This document shows, in pieces, positions 53,430 through 61,327 of a DNA stretch of 64,000 nt. The DNA lies in assembly GCA_004211595.1 (NCBI GenBank), contig SEDO01000003.1:62001-126000 (forward strand), in the 5' to 3' direction. The stretch comes from Pedobacter sp. GTDB taxonomy: Bacteria > Bacteroidota > Bacteroidia > Sphingobacteriales > Sphingobacteriaceae. A model generated the notes under the pieces. That model did not search any database, was not told where the DNA came from, and worked only from the letters and a program-made list of their open reading frames with translations. The number at the start of each line of letters is the position of its first letter. Positions within the stretch are counted from its first letter, which is position 1. The translations under genes and the position numbers were made by a program.

Positions 53430-53948
53430 ATGAAAAAATTATTTTTAATTATCCTCACTTTTATGTCGCTATCTAGTCAAGCACAAGACTTAAATAAACA
53501 AATTTTCGATGCTACTCGAAACCTCAACATATTAATTAACGAATGTGACCGCAAAACTTTAGTAAATTTCGAAGAGTTCAAACCCACTTTTGATAATTTT
53601 TATAGAGATTATAAAGTAAATGAGGAAAAATTAGCCGCCCTGCAAGCTATTCCAATGGATTATCATATCACAATCGTTTTAGGAACCTGGTGTGGAGACA
53701 GCAAATATTGGGTACCTAATTTTTTAAAATTAACCGATGCTATAGGTATTCCTGAAAAGCAGTTGAAATTCGTCACCGTAGATGGCTCTAAAAAAACTGA
53801 AAATGGCTTATTAGATGGATTAAACATCTTAAAAGTGCCTACTTTCATTGTGTACAATAAAGAAAATCAAGAAATGGGTAGAATTATTGAAGGCCCTCAA
53901 GACACCTTAGAAGCAGAATTATTAACTATCCTAACGCCTAAAAAGTAA
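53430..53948 (+). CDS. exported thioredoxin-fold protein with a single active-site cysteine
   Basis: The 172-residue protein has a signal peptide (MKKLFLIILTFMSLSSQAQ) and a thioredoxin-like domain. The active-site region reads GTWCGDSKYWVP (Cys88, Ser91), so the second cysteine of the CxxC pair is replaced by serine. The cis-proline motif KVPTFIVY and the helix-strand order of the fold are kept. A WCGDS form is typical of one Bacteroidota thioredoxin-like subfamily, so this is probably not decay. It may act in mixed-disulfide or other thiol chemistry in the periplasm. The ung gene follows 14 nt later. Confidence 0.85.
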   Translation: MKKLFLIILTFMSLSSQAQDLNKQIFDATRNLNILINECDRKTLVNFEEFKPTFDNFYRDYKVNEEKLAALQAIPMDYHITIVLGTWCGDSKYWVPNFLKLTDAIGIPEKQLKFVTVDGSKKTENGLLDGLNILKVPTFIVYNKENQEMGRIIEGPQDTLEAELLTILTPKK

Positions 53949-53962
53949 GGGCTAAAAAAAGT

Positions 53963-54676
53963 ATGGGGGTGTCATCAAGCTGGGAGGATTTTTTAAGCCA
54001 AGAAAACCAACAGCCCTACATGCAAAAAATTTATGATTTTTTAGCACATGAAAGGCTATCTGGAAAGCTCATTTTTCCCCCTACAGAAAACATTTTTAAA
54101 ATATTTGAGCTATGCCCACTGGAGGACATTAAATTAGTTATCCTGGGACAAGATCCCTATCATCAAATACATCAAGCGCATGGCCTAGCTTTTAGTGTCC
54201 CATCCGGAATTAAAATTCCACCATCATTAGCTAACATTTATAAAGCCTTAAAAAATCAGATCCCCAACTTTCAAATTCCGAATCATGGGGACTTGACAGA
54301 ATGGGCTCAACAAGGGGTGTTTTTATTAAATACGAGTTTAACAGTTGAATATAGCAAGCCTGGCTCCCACAGTAAAATTGGATGGCAAACCTTCACTAAT
54401 GAAGTAATAAAACACATTTCTGCCTATCAAAAAGGTATTGTTTTTTTATTATGGGGGCAGCATGCACAGGGTAAAACAGCTTTAATAGATAGTACAAAGC
54501 ATTTAATTATTAAAACCGTACACCCTTCTCCCTTATCGGCTTATCAGGGATTTTTAAGTTCGACGCAATTTAAAGAAGCAAACGAATATTTAGAGAAACA
54601 AGGGAAGCTTCCTATTAATTGGCAATTAAGCGATACCGGTCACACAAAGGGTACCATTCAAATGAATTTGTTTTAA
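53963..54676 (+). CDS. ung: uracil-DNA glycosylase
   Basis: Removes uracil from DNA in base-excision repair. The 237-residue protein has the catalytic water-activating motif GQDPYHQIHQAHGLAFSV near residue 68, LLNTSLTVEYSKPGSH near 118 and the DNA-intercalating loop HPSPLSAYQGF near 190. This is family 1 Ung. The ATG lies 14 nt after the thioredoxin-like gene, so the two share a transcript. It converges on the Nramp gene with a 38-nt gap. Confidence 0.97.
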   Translation: MGVSSSWEDFLSQENQQPYMQKIYDFLAHERLSGKLIFPPTENIFKIFELCPLEDIKLVILGQDPYHQIHQAHGLAFSVPSGIKIPPSLANIYKALKNQIPNFQIPNHGDLTEWAQQGVFLLNTSLTVEYSKPGSHSKIGWQTFTNEVIKHISAYQKGIVFLLWGQHAQGKTALIDSTKHLIIKTVHPSPLSAYQGFLSSTQFKEANEYLEKQGKLPINWQLSDTGHTKGTIQMNLF

Positions 54677-54714
54677 TTACGAATTGCCCTCGATTGGATT
54701 CTATATTGGGATGG

Positions 54715-56574
54715 TTATCTGACCACTAAAACCGGGATTTTAATCTTATGACGCACAGCATCTACAGTGGTCCCAAAAATTAAATCTTTAAAGCCTTTAT
54801 GTCCATGAGCACCCATGACAAGTATATCCAACGACAGCTTATTTACCGCTTCGGCAATACCCTGCGCACTTGAGCCAAAGGCTATTTGGGCTTCAGCTTG
54901 ATATCCTAAGGAGGTTAAATTAGCTTTGTAGGATTGAAGATTTTCAGCATCTGCTAAAGTTTCATGATCAAAGGCTTTAGACCCATGATATCGAGCCACG
55001 GCGGTTTCAACCACATGGATTAAATAATACGAGGCATTTTCGCCCCCCTGCATCAGGGCGTGCTTAATGGTAATTTTATCTTTTTCTGAAAAATCTATAG
55101 CAATACCTATTCGTTTATATTTCAATTGCTCAACATCTAAAATTTGATGAGCATTCCCGTGAGGCAAATTGCCTTGTTTTTGTGTTTTATTCAATAAGGG
55201 ATACACCGATATAAATATTAAAAGCGCTAAAACTGCAATAGAAATTGGAATTACCAAAGCATATATATACCAATTATTAGTAGCCGCTAACCACCCTGAA
55301 ATTTCATCTTTAACTAAAGATATATTGAGGTAAACGATTAATAGGGCACTACACCAGGCCAGAATTTTAACCCACATTTTATTTTCAAATCCTTTCATTT
55401 CTTTTTTATCAGAAGTTAAATGGATTAAAGGAATAACTGCAAAGCCTAATTGCAAACTCAACACCACCTGGCTTAAAATTAATAAGCTACCTAAGGCATC
55501 TTCCCCGAAATAAAGAATGGTTAGAAAGGCTGGAATAATAGCTAATAAACGGGTAAGTAGGCGACGCATCCAAGGTTGAATTCTCAAGTTTAAATGGCCC
55601 TCCATAATAATTTGACCAGCCAAAGTCCCTGTAACGGTAGAGCTTTGTCCGGCAGCTATTAAGGCAATGGCAAATAAGGCAGGCGCAACATCCCCGAATA
55701 TATGGGTTAGTAAGCGATGCGCATCTTGAATTTCTGCTACTTGATGAAAACCATTCTTATAAAAGGCAGCCGCAGCTAATATTAAAATGGCTGCATTGAC
55801 AAAAAAGGCTAGATTTAAAGCTACCGCTGTATCGATGAAATTATATTTCAAAGCCTCTTTCATACCTTTCCAAGAACGATCAAACTTGCGGGTTTGCACT
55901 AAAGAGGAATGTAGGTAAAGATTGTGGGGCATGACTGTAGCTCCTATAATACCAATGGCGATATATAATGCATCTCCGCTTAATCTACTTGGTTCAAAGC
56001 CTTTTAATATTTCCGAAATCTGAGGTTTTACAATACTCATTTCTACAATAAATGAAAGCCCTACGATAAATACCATAGAAACTATAAATGCTTCCATTTT
56101 CCGCATGCCCTTATTAAGTAAAAATAAAAGCAAAATAGTATCTAAAATAGTGATGCTAATCCCCCATATCAATGGTAAGCCAAACAGTAAATTTAAACCT
56201 ATAGCCATCCCTATGATTTCAGCTAGGTCACAAGCTATAATGGCAATTTGCGCGAGCACATATAAAGGAAAATTCACCCATTTTGGATAAGCATTCCGGG
56301 AAGCTTGCGCTAAATCTAAACCCCTAACTATGCCTAATTTAGAACTTAAGGACTGCAGTAATAGGGCAATTAAATTGGACATTAATAATACCCAAATTAA
56401 TTTATAGCCAAATTGAGACCCCCCCGCAATATCCGTGGCCCAGTTTCCTGGATCCATATAACCCACACTCACTAAATAGGCCGGTCCTAAAAAGGCAAAT
56501 ATTCTACGCCATCCCTTTTTAGAGTGGGTGGCAACCGATCCGTGTACTTCACTTAAAGATTCCTTATTAGCCAT
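54715..56574 (-). CDS. Nramp family divalent metal transporter fused to a C-terminal UspA domain
   Basis: A 619-residue protein. Residues about 20-470 form an Nramp transporter with MDPGNWATDIAGG (metal-binding DPGN at residues 41-44) and GATVMPHNLYLHSSL (MPH motif), eleven or so membrane helices, and the conserved GQSSTVTGTLAGQ loop. Nramp (MntH) proteins import Mn2+, Fe2+ and similar ions with protons. Residues about 485-619 form a universal stress protein domain (KRIGIAIDFSEKD at the start, and VMGAHGHKGFKDLIFGTTVDAVRH as the ATP-site G-x2-G-x9-G-T pattern). The gene starts 9 nt after the DtxR-type regulator and is co-transcribed from its promoter, which carries the shared operator. The UspA tail may sense nucleotide state. 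Confidence 0.92.
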   Translation of the reverse strand: MANKESLSEVHGSVATHSKKGWRRIFAFLGPAYLVSVGYMDPGNWATDIAGGSQFGYKLIWVLLMSNLIALLLQSLSSKLGIVRGLDLAQASRNAYPKWVNFPLYVLAQIAIIACDLAEIIGMAIGLNLLFGLPLIWGISITILDTILLLFLLNKGMRKMEAFIVSMVFIVGLSFIVEMSIVKPQISEILKGFEPSRLSGDALYIAIGIIGATVMPHNLYLHSSLVQTRKFDRSWKGMKEALKYNFIDTAVALNLAFFVNAAILILAAAAFYKNGFHQVAEIQDAHRLLTHIFGDVAPALFAIALIAAGQSSTVTGTLAGQIIMEGHLNLRIQPWMRRLLTRLLAIIPAFLTILYFGEDALGSLLILSQVVLSLQLGFAVIPLIHLTSDKKEMKGFENKMWVKILAWCSALLIVYLNISLVKDEISGWLAATNNWYIYALVIPISIAVLALLIFISVYPLLNKTQKQGNLPHGNAHQILDVEQLKYKRIGIAIDFSEKDKITIKHALMQGGENASYYLIHVVETAVARYHGSKAFDHETLADAENLQSYKANLTSLGYQAEAQIAFGSSAQGIAEAVNKLSLDILVMGAHGHKGFKDLIFGTTVDAVRHKIKIPVLVVR

Positions 56575-56583
56575 ATCGCTAGC

Positions 56584-57237
56584 TTATGATAAACTCACTA
56601 ATAAATGATTTGAAACTTCTTTACTGAGGTTTAAAACCCTCTCTTCTAATTTTAATTCAATCGATCCATCAAATTCTAGAACATCTTGTACGACTATTTT
56701 TTTACCGAGGGTAAGCCCTAATTTCTCTAAGTGCTTTAAAAATGGACTAGAGTGCTCGGTTACCCCTGTTAAAGTTCCGGAATCGCCAATTTTCAATTTA
56801 CTCAACTGGTCGAAATTAAAAGCGGCAATTTTACCATGCTGATCAGGAATAGGATCCCCATGCGGGTCGAACTTAGGATGTCCTAAAAAGGCATCTAATC
56901 GCTCTATTAAAATATTTGATTTTATATGTTCTAATTCTTCAGCCACATCATGGACTTCATCCCACTTAAACTGTAATTTGTCAACTAAAAAAACTTCCCA
57001 TAAACGATGCTTTCGAACGATGGAAATTGCAGCTTGTTCGCCTTTGCGAGTAAGCGTTACCCCCTGATAACGAATATAATTTACCAAATCCTTCTCGGAT
57101 AGCTTTTTAATCATATCGGTAACGGAAGCTGCTTTAGTTTGCATTTTTTCAGCAATCGCATTGGTTTGCACAGCTTGTCCATTTTGCGACAAATGATAAA
57201 TTTCTTTTAAATAGTTTTCTTCCGTATATGATTGCAT
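56584..57237 (-). CDS. DtxR/MntR family metal-dependent transcriptional regulator
   Basis: A 217-residue repressor. It has an N-terminal winged helix (YTEENYLKEIYHLSQNG, ASVTDMIKKLSEKDLVNY), the metal-binding and dimerisation domain (EVHDVAEELEHI, HPKFDPHGDPIP) and a C-terminal FeoA/SH3-like domain (from about residue 145). Family members bind DNA when loaded with Mn2+ or Fe2+ and turn off metal import. It precedes the Nramp-UspA gene by 9 nt. A perfect palindrome containing the -7 box lies 23 nt upstream of its start; the same palindrome is in front of the TonB receptor gene. This supports autoregulation. Mn or Fe specificity is not decidable from motifs alone. Confidence 0.93.
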   Translation of the reverse strand: MQSYTEENYLKEIYHLSQNGQAVQTNAIAEKMQTKAASVTDMIKKLSEKDLVNYIRYQGVTLTRKGEQAAISIVRKHRLWEVFLVDKLQFKWDEVHDVAEELEHIKSNILIERLDAFLGHPKFDPHGDPIPDQHGKIAAFNFDQLSKLKIGDSGTLTGVTEHSSPFLKHLEKLGLTLGKKIVVQDVLEFDGSIELKLEERVLNLSKEVSNHLLVSLS

Positions 57238-57260
57238 ATTTTTGCTTATCTAATATTATA

Positions 57261-57276
57261 TTTAGACAAATCTAAA
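57261..57276 (-). promoter_or_regulatory. DtxR/MntR operator with embedded -7 box, upstream of the regulator-Nramp operon
   Basis: TTTAGA-CAAA-TCTAAA is a perfect 6-bp inverted repeat with a 4-nt centre. On the minus strand it contains TAGATTTG (57267-57274), an exact TAnnTTTG -7 box, so a bound repressor would cover the promoter. The 19-bp stretch TTTAGACAAATCTAAAAAT is identical to the one upstream of the TonB receptor. Confidence 0.75.
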
Positions 57277-57329
57277 AATTAAAGTTTAAAAAATAAAATT
57301 ATTCTATAAGCGGTTTTATAAAATAAAAT

Positions 57330-57361
57330 TTTGTGATTTAGGCCTATTTGAATTAACTTTG
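57330..57361 (+). promoter_or_regulatory. canonical Bacteroidota promoter for the Lrp-type regulator
   Basis: TTTG at 57330-57333 and TAACTTTG at 57354-57361 are separated by 20 bp, an exact match to the -33/-7 promoter pattern. The box ends 19 nt before the ATG at 57381. It is divergent from the DtxR operator promoter. Confidence 0.75.
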
Positions 57362-57380
57362 GAGAAAAACATAGTAAATC

Positions 57381-57851
57381 ATGGCTGCAGAATTAGATAA
57401 AACCGATTTAAAAATTCTAAAACTTCTACAAGAAAATGGAAGAATAACCAATTTATTATTATCTCAAGAAATTGGATTATCGCCAGCTCCTACCTTAGAA
57501 CGCGTTCGAAAACTCGAGATGGCGGGCTATATCAAAAGTTATCATGCTTTAGTGGACGAAGAAAAATTAGGTTTAGGCATTAAAACATTTATCCAAATTC
57601 AATTAGATTTTCATAAAAATAATACCATTCAGATTTTCTTAGATGAAGTGCAGCAAATTGAAGAAATTACAGAATGTCATCACGTGACAGGACAAGCAGA
57701 TTTCTTGTTAAAAGTATATGTTTCTAATATTAAAGCTTACGAAAGATTGATCATGGATAAAATATCAAAAATTTCGGTAGTTAAAACCTTTCAAACAATG
57801 ATGATTCTTTCCACCAACAAGAAAGAACCTATCGTACCTTTAGAATATTAA
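57381..57851 (+). CDS. Lrp/AsnC family transcriptional regulator
   Basis: The 156-residue protein has the AsnC-type helix-turn-helix (LDKTDLKILKLLQENGRITNLLL, IGLSPAPTLERVRKLEMAGYI) and the RAM effector-binding domain (ECHHVTGQADFLLKVYVSNIKAYERLI). These regulators usually respond to amino acids. It is monocistronic with its own strong promoter and divergent from the metal-regulator operon. Its 3' end converges on the TonB receptor gene with a 21-nt gap. The target is unknown. A glutamine- or lysine-type effector cannot be inferred. Confidence 0.93.
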   Translation: MAAELDKTDLKILKLLQENGRITNLLLSQEIGLSPAPTLERVRKLEMAGYIKSYHALVDEEKLGLGIKTFIQIQLDFHKNNTIQIFLDEVQQIEEITECHHVTGQADFLLKVYVSNIKAYERLIMDKISKISVVKTFQTMMILSTNKKEPIVPLEY

Positions 57852-57872
57852 GCTACAAAAACTGGGCACTTC

Positions 57873-59957
57873 TTATTTTAAATGGTACCGTAACCCTATA
57901 AACACCCTTCTGCCTTGGTTAGGAGCATAGATATAGCCAGGATCAAAGACCAATCCATAAGGATTTTCTGAACTTTGTAGTGCTTGTCCTTGATTATCAA
58001 ATTGGACTAATTTATCAAATGGATCATGCGCTCTGGCAATGATAAAGGGATTGCCTTGCGTAGGCTTAAAATTGAAAAGATTTTTAACACCCCCAAACAC
58101 TTCAAATCCCGATTGGCTCACCCATTTAATTTGCAAATTTTGGAGAGACCACCAGGGCGACATTCCCTTTCTAGGATCCATTTCATTTAAGAGCGGTAAG
58201 CGCATCGGAGAATAAATTGCAGCCGTATAATCTACACTCAGTTTAAGTGCCTCGAAAGTATACCCCAAGGATAAATTAGATGAAAATTTTTCGGCAAAAT
58301 AGGGCCTTTTTGCGATTCCATCTTGAACCTGCTGAATATCTTGATACTGCAAGCCTACATTTAATTTCCAACTTGCGATGAAACTTAAATCTAATGCTAT
58401 ATTAGCACCCTTACTAAATCCATAACCTTTCAAATTTCGATATACAATCCAGTTAGCATTTTCATCTAAATCTGGTAATATTCGGTTGGAAAAACGGGTA
58501 TAATATATATTGGCCTCTACCTTCCCAAATGAACTTTCAAACAGATTAACTTGCTGTAATACATTGGCATTAATTTGATAAGAGCGCTCAGGCTTAAGCT
58601 GTTCTGGAATAACTAATTCTCGTGCACCCGATAAAGCGGCATGATCTTCTGTAAATACATTGACTACTCTAAAACCGGTTCCAAACAAGAGTCTGAATAC
58701 CCCATTGTCTTTATAATTCCATTTATATGAAAACCGTGGTGTATAAATCAATCCATGAGCATTGTGATGATCTAAGCGCGAGCCAAATAATAAGCTATGT
58801 TCGCTATTGATATCATAACTCGATTGAAAGAATACACTGGGTAAATATTGATGTTCTTGCCCCCTGTAAGCTAAGTTACCGGCAAAATTAGATAAGCTTT
58901 TATCTCGATTATAAATATTCTTATATGCAGCTCCAATAGTGGAATTAAGTTTTCCAAAAGGCAAATGATAAACTAATTGGCCAAACAATACTTGTTGCGA
59001 AGCGATATAAGGATTACTTCCGTAAAAGGAGTTTTGATGATGATAAACATACGAGTAATTAAAATTCAAATTATCCACCCCTGGTATATCATACCGCCCG
59101 ATCCATTCTAAACGATTTGTATAAATACTTTCGCCATAAACCTCCTCTCCACCTCTAAAATTACTATTCCAATTCATCTCCCCTCCCCATCGATCTTCAT
59201 ACATATACCGCAGCATCAATTGATGTTTTCTATTAAATCTTCTTTGTTGATCTAATTTCAAAAAAATAGCGATTCGGTTTTGCAAAGTCACATCAGTAAA
59301 GTTATCTCTATTCTGATCGAACTTATTTTGATATCTAAAATAGTTTAAGCCAGAAAGAACCGACCATTTCTCCTCTATATTCAGCTTTAAACCTGCATCA
59401 ATATTAGCTTCTCCATAACATGTATATAACACCTCAGACTGAAATTTAGGAACGTTAACATTCTTTTGCGTAATAATATTGATCACACCTCCCATTGCTT
59501 CCGACCCATAAGTAATAGAAGCAGGCCCTTTTATGACTTCAACTCTTTCAATTAAACCCATCGGGATCCCATGCATGCCATATACCGAACCCAAAGAACT
59601 CATCACAGGCATTCCATCAACCAAAATTATAGTATAAGGCCCTTCCAGGCCATTCATATGAATATCCCCTGTATTACAAATTGCACAATTTAACTGCGGC
59701 CTAACCCCATTGATTTGCTGAATAGATTCAAACAAATTAAAACTCGGGTTTTTATCAAAAAACTTCTTTGAATAAACCTCTACCGGAATATGACTCTGTA
59801 ATCTACTCACCTCTTTTAAGGAACCACTAATCACCACTTCATTCAACTTACGCGAAGTATCCTGCTTAACCACAGAATCCGTAGACACTTTTTGAGCATA
59901 AGAAAAAGTAATCAACTTAAAGCAACTAGCTAGAAGTAAAGTGTATTTTAGTTTCAT
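57873..59957 (-). CDS. TonB-dependent outer membrane receptor, probably for a metal complex
   Basis: A 694-residue receptor. A signal peptide (about residues 1-21, ending SYAQ) is followed by a plug domain with LNEVVISGSL as TonB-box-like start, a CAIC pair (Cys91, Cys94) in the segment before GDIHMNGLEGPYT, and LVDGMPVMSSL and ERVEVIKGPASITYGSEAMGGVINI. The 22-strand beta-barrel fills the rest. No carboxypeptidase-like N-terminal domain and no SusD partner are present, which argues against glycan uptake. The DtxR-type operator overlapping its promoter suggests Mn, Fe or a metal chelate as cargo. The C-terminus ends in YHLK rather than aromatic. Confidence 0.93.
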   Translation of the reverse strand: MKLKYTLLLASCFKLITFSYAQKVSTDSVVKQDTSRKLNEVVISGSLKEVSRLQSHIPVEVYSKKFFDKNPSFNLFESIQQINGVRPQLNCAICNTGDIHMNGLEGPYTIILVDGMPVMSSLGSVYGMHGIPMGLIERVEVIKGPASITYGSEAMGGVINIITQKNVNVPKFQSEVLYTCYGEANIDAGLKLNIEEKWSVLSGLNYFRYQNKFDQNRDNFTDVTLQNRIAIFLKLDQQRRFNRKHQLMLRYMYEDRWGGEMNWNSNFRGGEEVYGESIYTNRLEWIGRYDIPGVDNLNFNYSYVYHHQNSFYGSNPYIASQQVLFGQLVYHLPFGKLNSTIGAAYKNIYNRDKSLSNFAGNLAYRGQEHQYLPSVFFQSSYDINSEHSLLFGSRLDHHNAHGLIYTPRFSYKWNYKDNGVFRLLFGTGFRVVNVFTEDHAALSGARELVIPEQLKPERSYQINANVLQQVNLFESSFGKVEANIYYTRFSNRILPDLDENANWIVYRNLKGYGFSKGANIALDLSFIASWKLNVGLQYQDIQQVQDGIAKRPYFAEKFSSNLSLGYTFEALKLSVDYTAAIYSPMRLPLLNEMDPRKGMSPWWSLQNLQIKWVSQSGFEVFGGVKNLFNFKPTQGNPFIIARAHDPFDKLVQFDNQGQALQSSENPYGLVFDPGYIYAPNQGRRVFIGLRYHLK

Positions 59958-59966
59958 TGAAATATA

Positions 59967-59986
59967 TTTTTAGACAAATCTAAAAA
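59967..59986 (-). promoter_or_regulatory. DtxR/MntR operator with embedded -7 box, upstream of the TonB receptor
   Basis: The perfect inverted repeat TTTTTAGA-CAAA-TCTAAAAA contains the -7 box TAGATTTG on the minus strand (59975-59982). A -33 TTTG lies at 60002-60005 with a 19-bp spacer, giving a full promoter. A further half-site TTTAGACA occurs at 59991-59998 between the two elements. The box ends 17 nt before the receptor ATG. Confidence 0.78.
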
Positions 59987-60117
59987 TATATTTAGACATT
60001 ACAAAAAGTGAGGAACGAATAACACAAAAAGCATAGTCTTATCCATTTTATAAAACAATTAACTTCACATTTGTATTATTATGTAAATATTTAAGGTTTT
60101 TGTTGATATTTGCCAAT

Positions 60118-60567
60118 ATGAGTTCAGATCTGCAAATAAAAAACAAACGCGCATACTTTGATTACCACATCCTAGAAAAATTCATCGCTGGAATAGCTTT
60201 ATTAGGAACAGAAATTAAATCGATCAGACAAGGTAAAGCTAACCTGACGGATGCGTTTTGTACGTTTATAGACAATCAATTATATATTCGAAATCTCCAT
60301 ATATCAGAATATACCAATAGTTCTTTTTACCGACACGATATAAAAAGAGACCGAGTATTATTATTAAAGAAAAGAGAATTAAAGAAGCTTAAATCTAAGG
60401 GTGAAGAAAAGGGTTTGACCATTATTCCTTTGAGGATTTTCATCAATGATAGAGGATTTGCCAAGGTGGAGATTGCCTTAGCACAAGGTAAAAAAGAGTT
60501 TGATAAAAGGGAAAGTATAAAAGAGAAGGATACTAAAAGAGAATTAGATAGGATGCTTAAAAAATAA
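60118..60567 (+). CDS. smpB: SsrA-binding protein
   Basis: Binds tmRNA and brings it to stalled ribosomes for trans-translation. The start is the ATG at 60118 (MSSDLQIKNKRAYFDY), giving 149 residues; the track start at 60100 is a TTG further upstream. Motifs are FIAGIALLGTEIKSIRQGKANLTDAFC, LHISEYTNSSFYRHD, RDRVLLLKKRELKKL and the basic tail ESIKEKDTKRELDRMLKK. No tmRNA gene is seen next to it. It converges on pcm with a 2-nt gap. Confidence 0.97.
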   Translation: MSSDLQIKNKRAYFDYHILEKFIAGIALLGTEIKSIRQGKANLTDAFCTFIDNQLYIRNLHISEYTNSSFYRHDIKRDRVLLLKKRELKKLKSKGEEKGLTIIPLRIFINDRGFAKVEIALAQGKKEFDKRESIKEKDTKRELDRMLKK

Positions 60568-60569
60568 AT

Positions 60570-61226
60570 TTACCAAGCCTTGTCACCTACTAAAGGTACA
60601 AACCTAAAGGTATCTAATTCTATTTTTTCGTAATCACTTTCGCTTACTCTTAAAACGGTAATCATTTTTTGAGATTTTTCATCCCCTACTGGAATTACTA
60701 AAATCCCTCCAATTTTTAATTGCTTTAAAAGAATTTGGGGAACCATGGGGGCGCCTGCTGTCACGAGTATCTTATCATAAGGGGCGTGTTCTGGTATACC
60801 CCCTGAACCATCTCCTAAAAAGAAATGAGGTTTATATCCCATTCCAGGTAGAACCTTGATGGTATGGTTAAATAAATTAGCTTGTCGTTCAATTGTAAAT
60901 ACTTTAGCTCCTAGCTCCACCAAAATACAGGTTTGATACCCAGAACCCGTGCCTATTTCTAGTACTTTATCCCCTTTTTGAATATGTAGTAATTCTGTTT
61001 GGTAGGCTACGGTATACGGTTGGGAAATCGTTTGTCCATCTCCAATAGGGAAGGCAATATCTTTGTAGGCTTGATTCCAAAATGTTTCGTCAAAAAAGAA
61101 ATGTCGGGGAATCTTTCCCATAGCTTTTAATACTTTTTCATCAGAAATTCCTTTATCGCGTAATAATGCAATTAACTTTTTACGAGCGCCCTGCTCTCTA
61201 TAATTATCTATGAATTTGTAAGCCAT
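60570..61226 (-). CDS. pcm: protein-L-isoaspartate O-methyltransferase
   Basis: Methylates isoaspartyl residues of damaged proteins using S-adenosylmethionine. The 218-residue protein has the substrate segment DGQTISQPYTVAYQTELL and the SAM motif I VLEIGTGSGYQTCIL, followed by GDGSGGIPEHAPYDKILVTAGAP and a C-terminal PVGD segment. It is cytoplasmic with no signal peptide. A -7 box ends 6 nt before the ATG. priA is upstream on the same strand across a 101-nt gap. Confidence 0.96.
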   Translation of the reverse strand: MAYKFIDNYREQGARKKLIALLRDKGISDEKVLKAMGKIPRHFFFDETFWNQAYKDIAFPIGDGQTISQPYTVAYQTELLHIQKGDKVLEIGTGSGYQTCILVELGAKVFTIERQANLFNHTIKVLPGMGYKPHFFLGDGSGGIPEHAPYDKILVTAGAPMVPQILLKQLKIGGILVIPVGDEKSQKMITVLRVSESDYEKIELDTFRFVPLVGDKAW

Positions 61227-61232
61227 TTATAT

Positions 61233-61240
61233 CAAAATTA
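61233..61240 (-). promoter_or_regulatory. -7 promoter box TAATTTTG for pcm
   Basis: Exact TAnnTTTG on the minus strand with only 6 nt between it and the pcm start codon, again predicting a nearly leaderless mRNA. Confidence 0.55.
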
Positions 61241-61327
61241 GCGTTTAAATTGATATATGACGGATTTTTTTGTCAACATTTGATTACACCTAAAATAATA
61301 TCGTGGTACTCAGTCGGAAATAAATTT

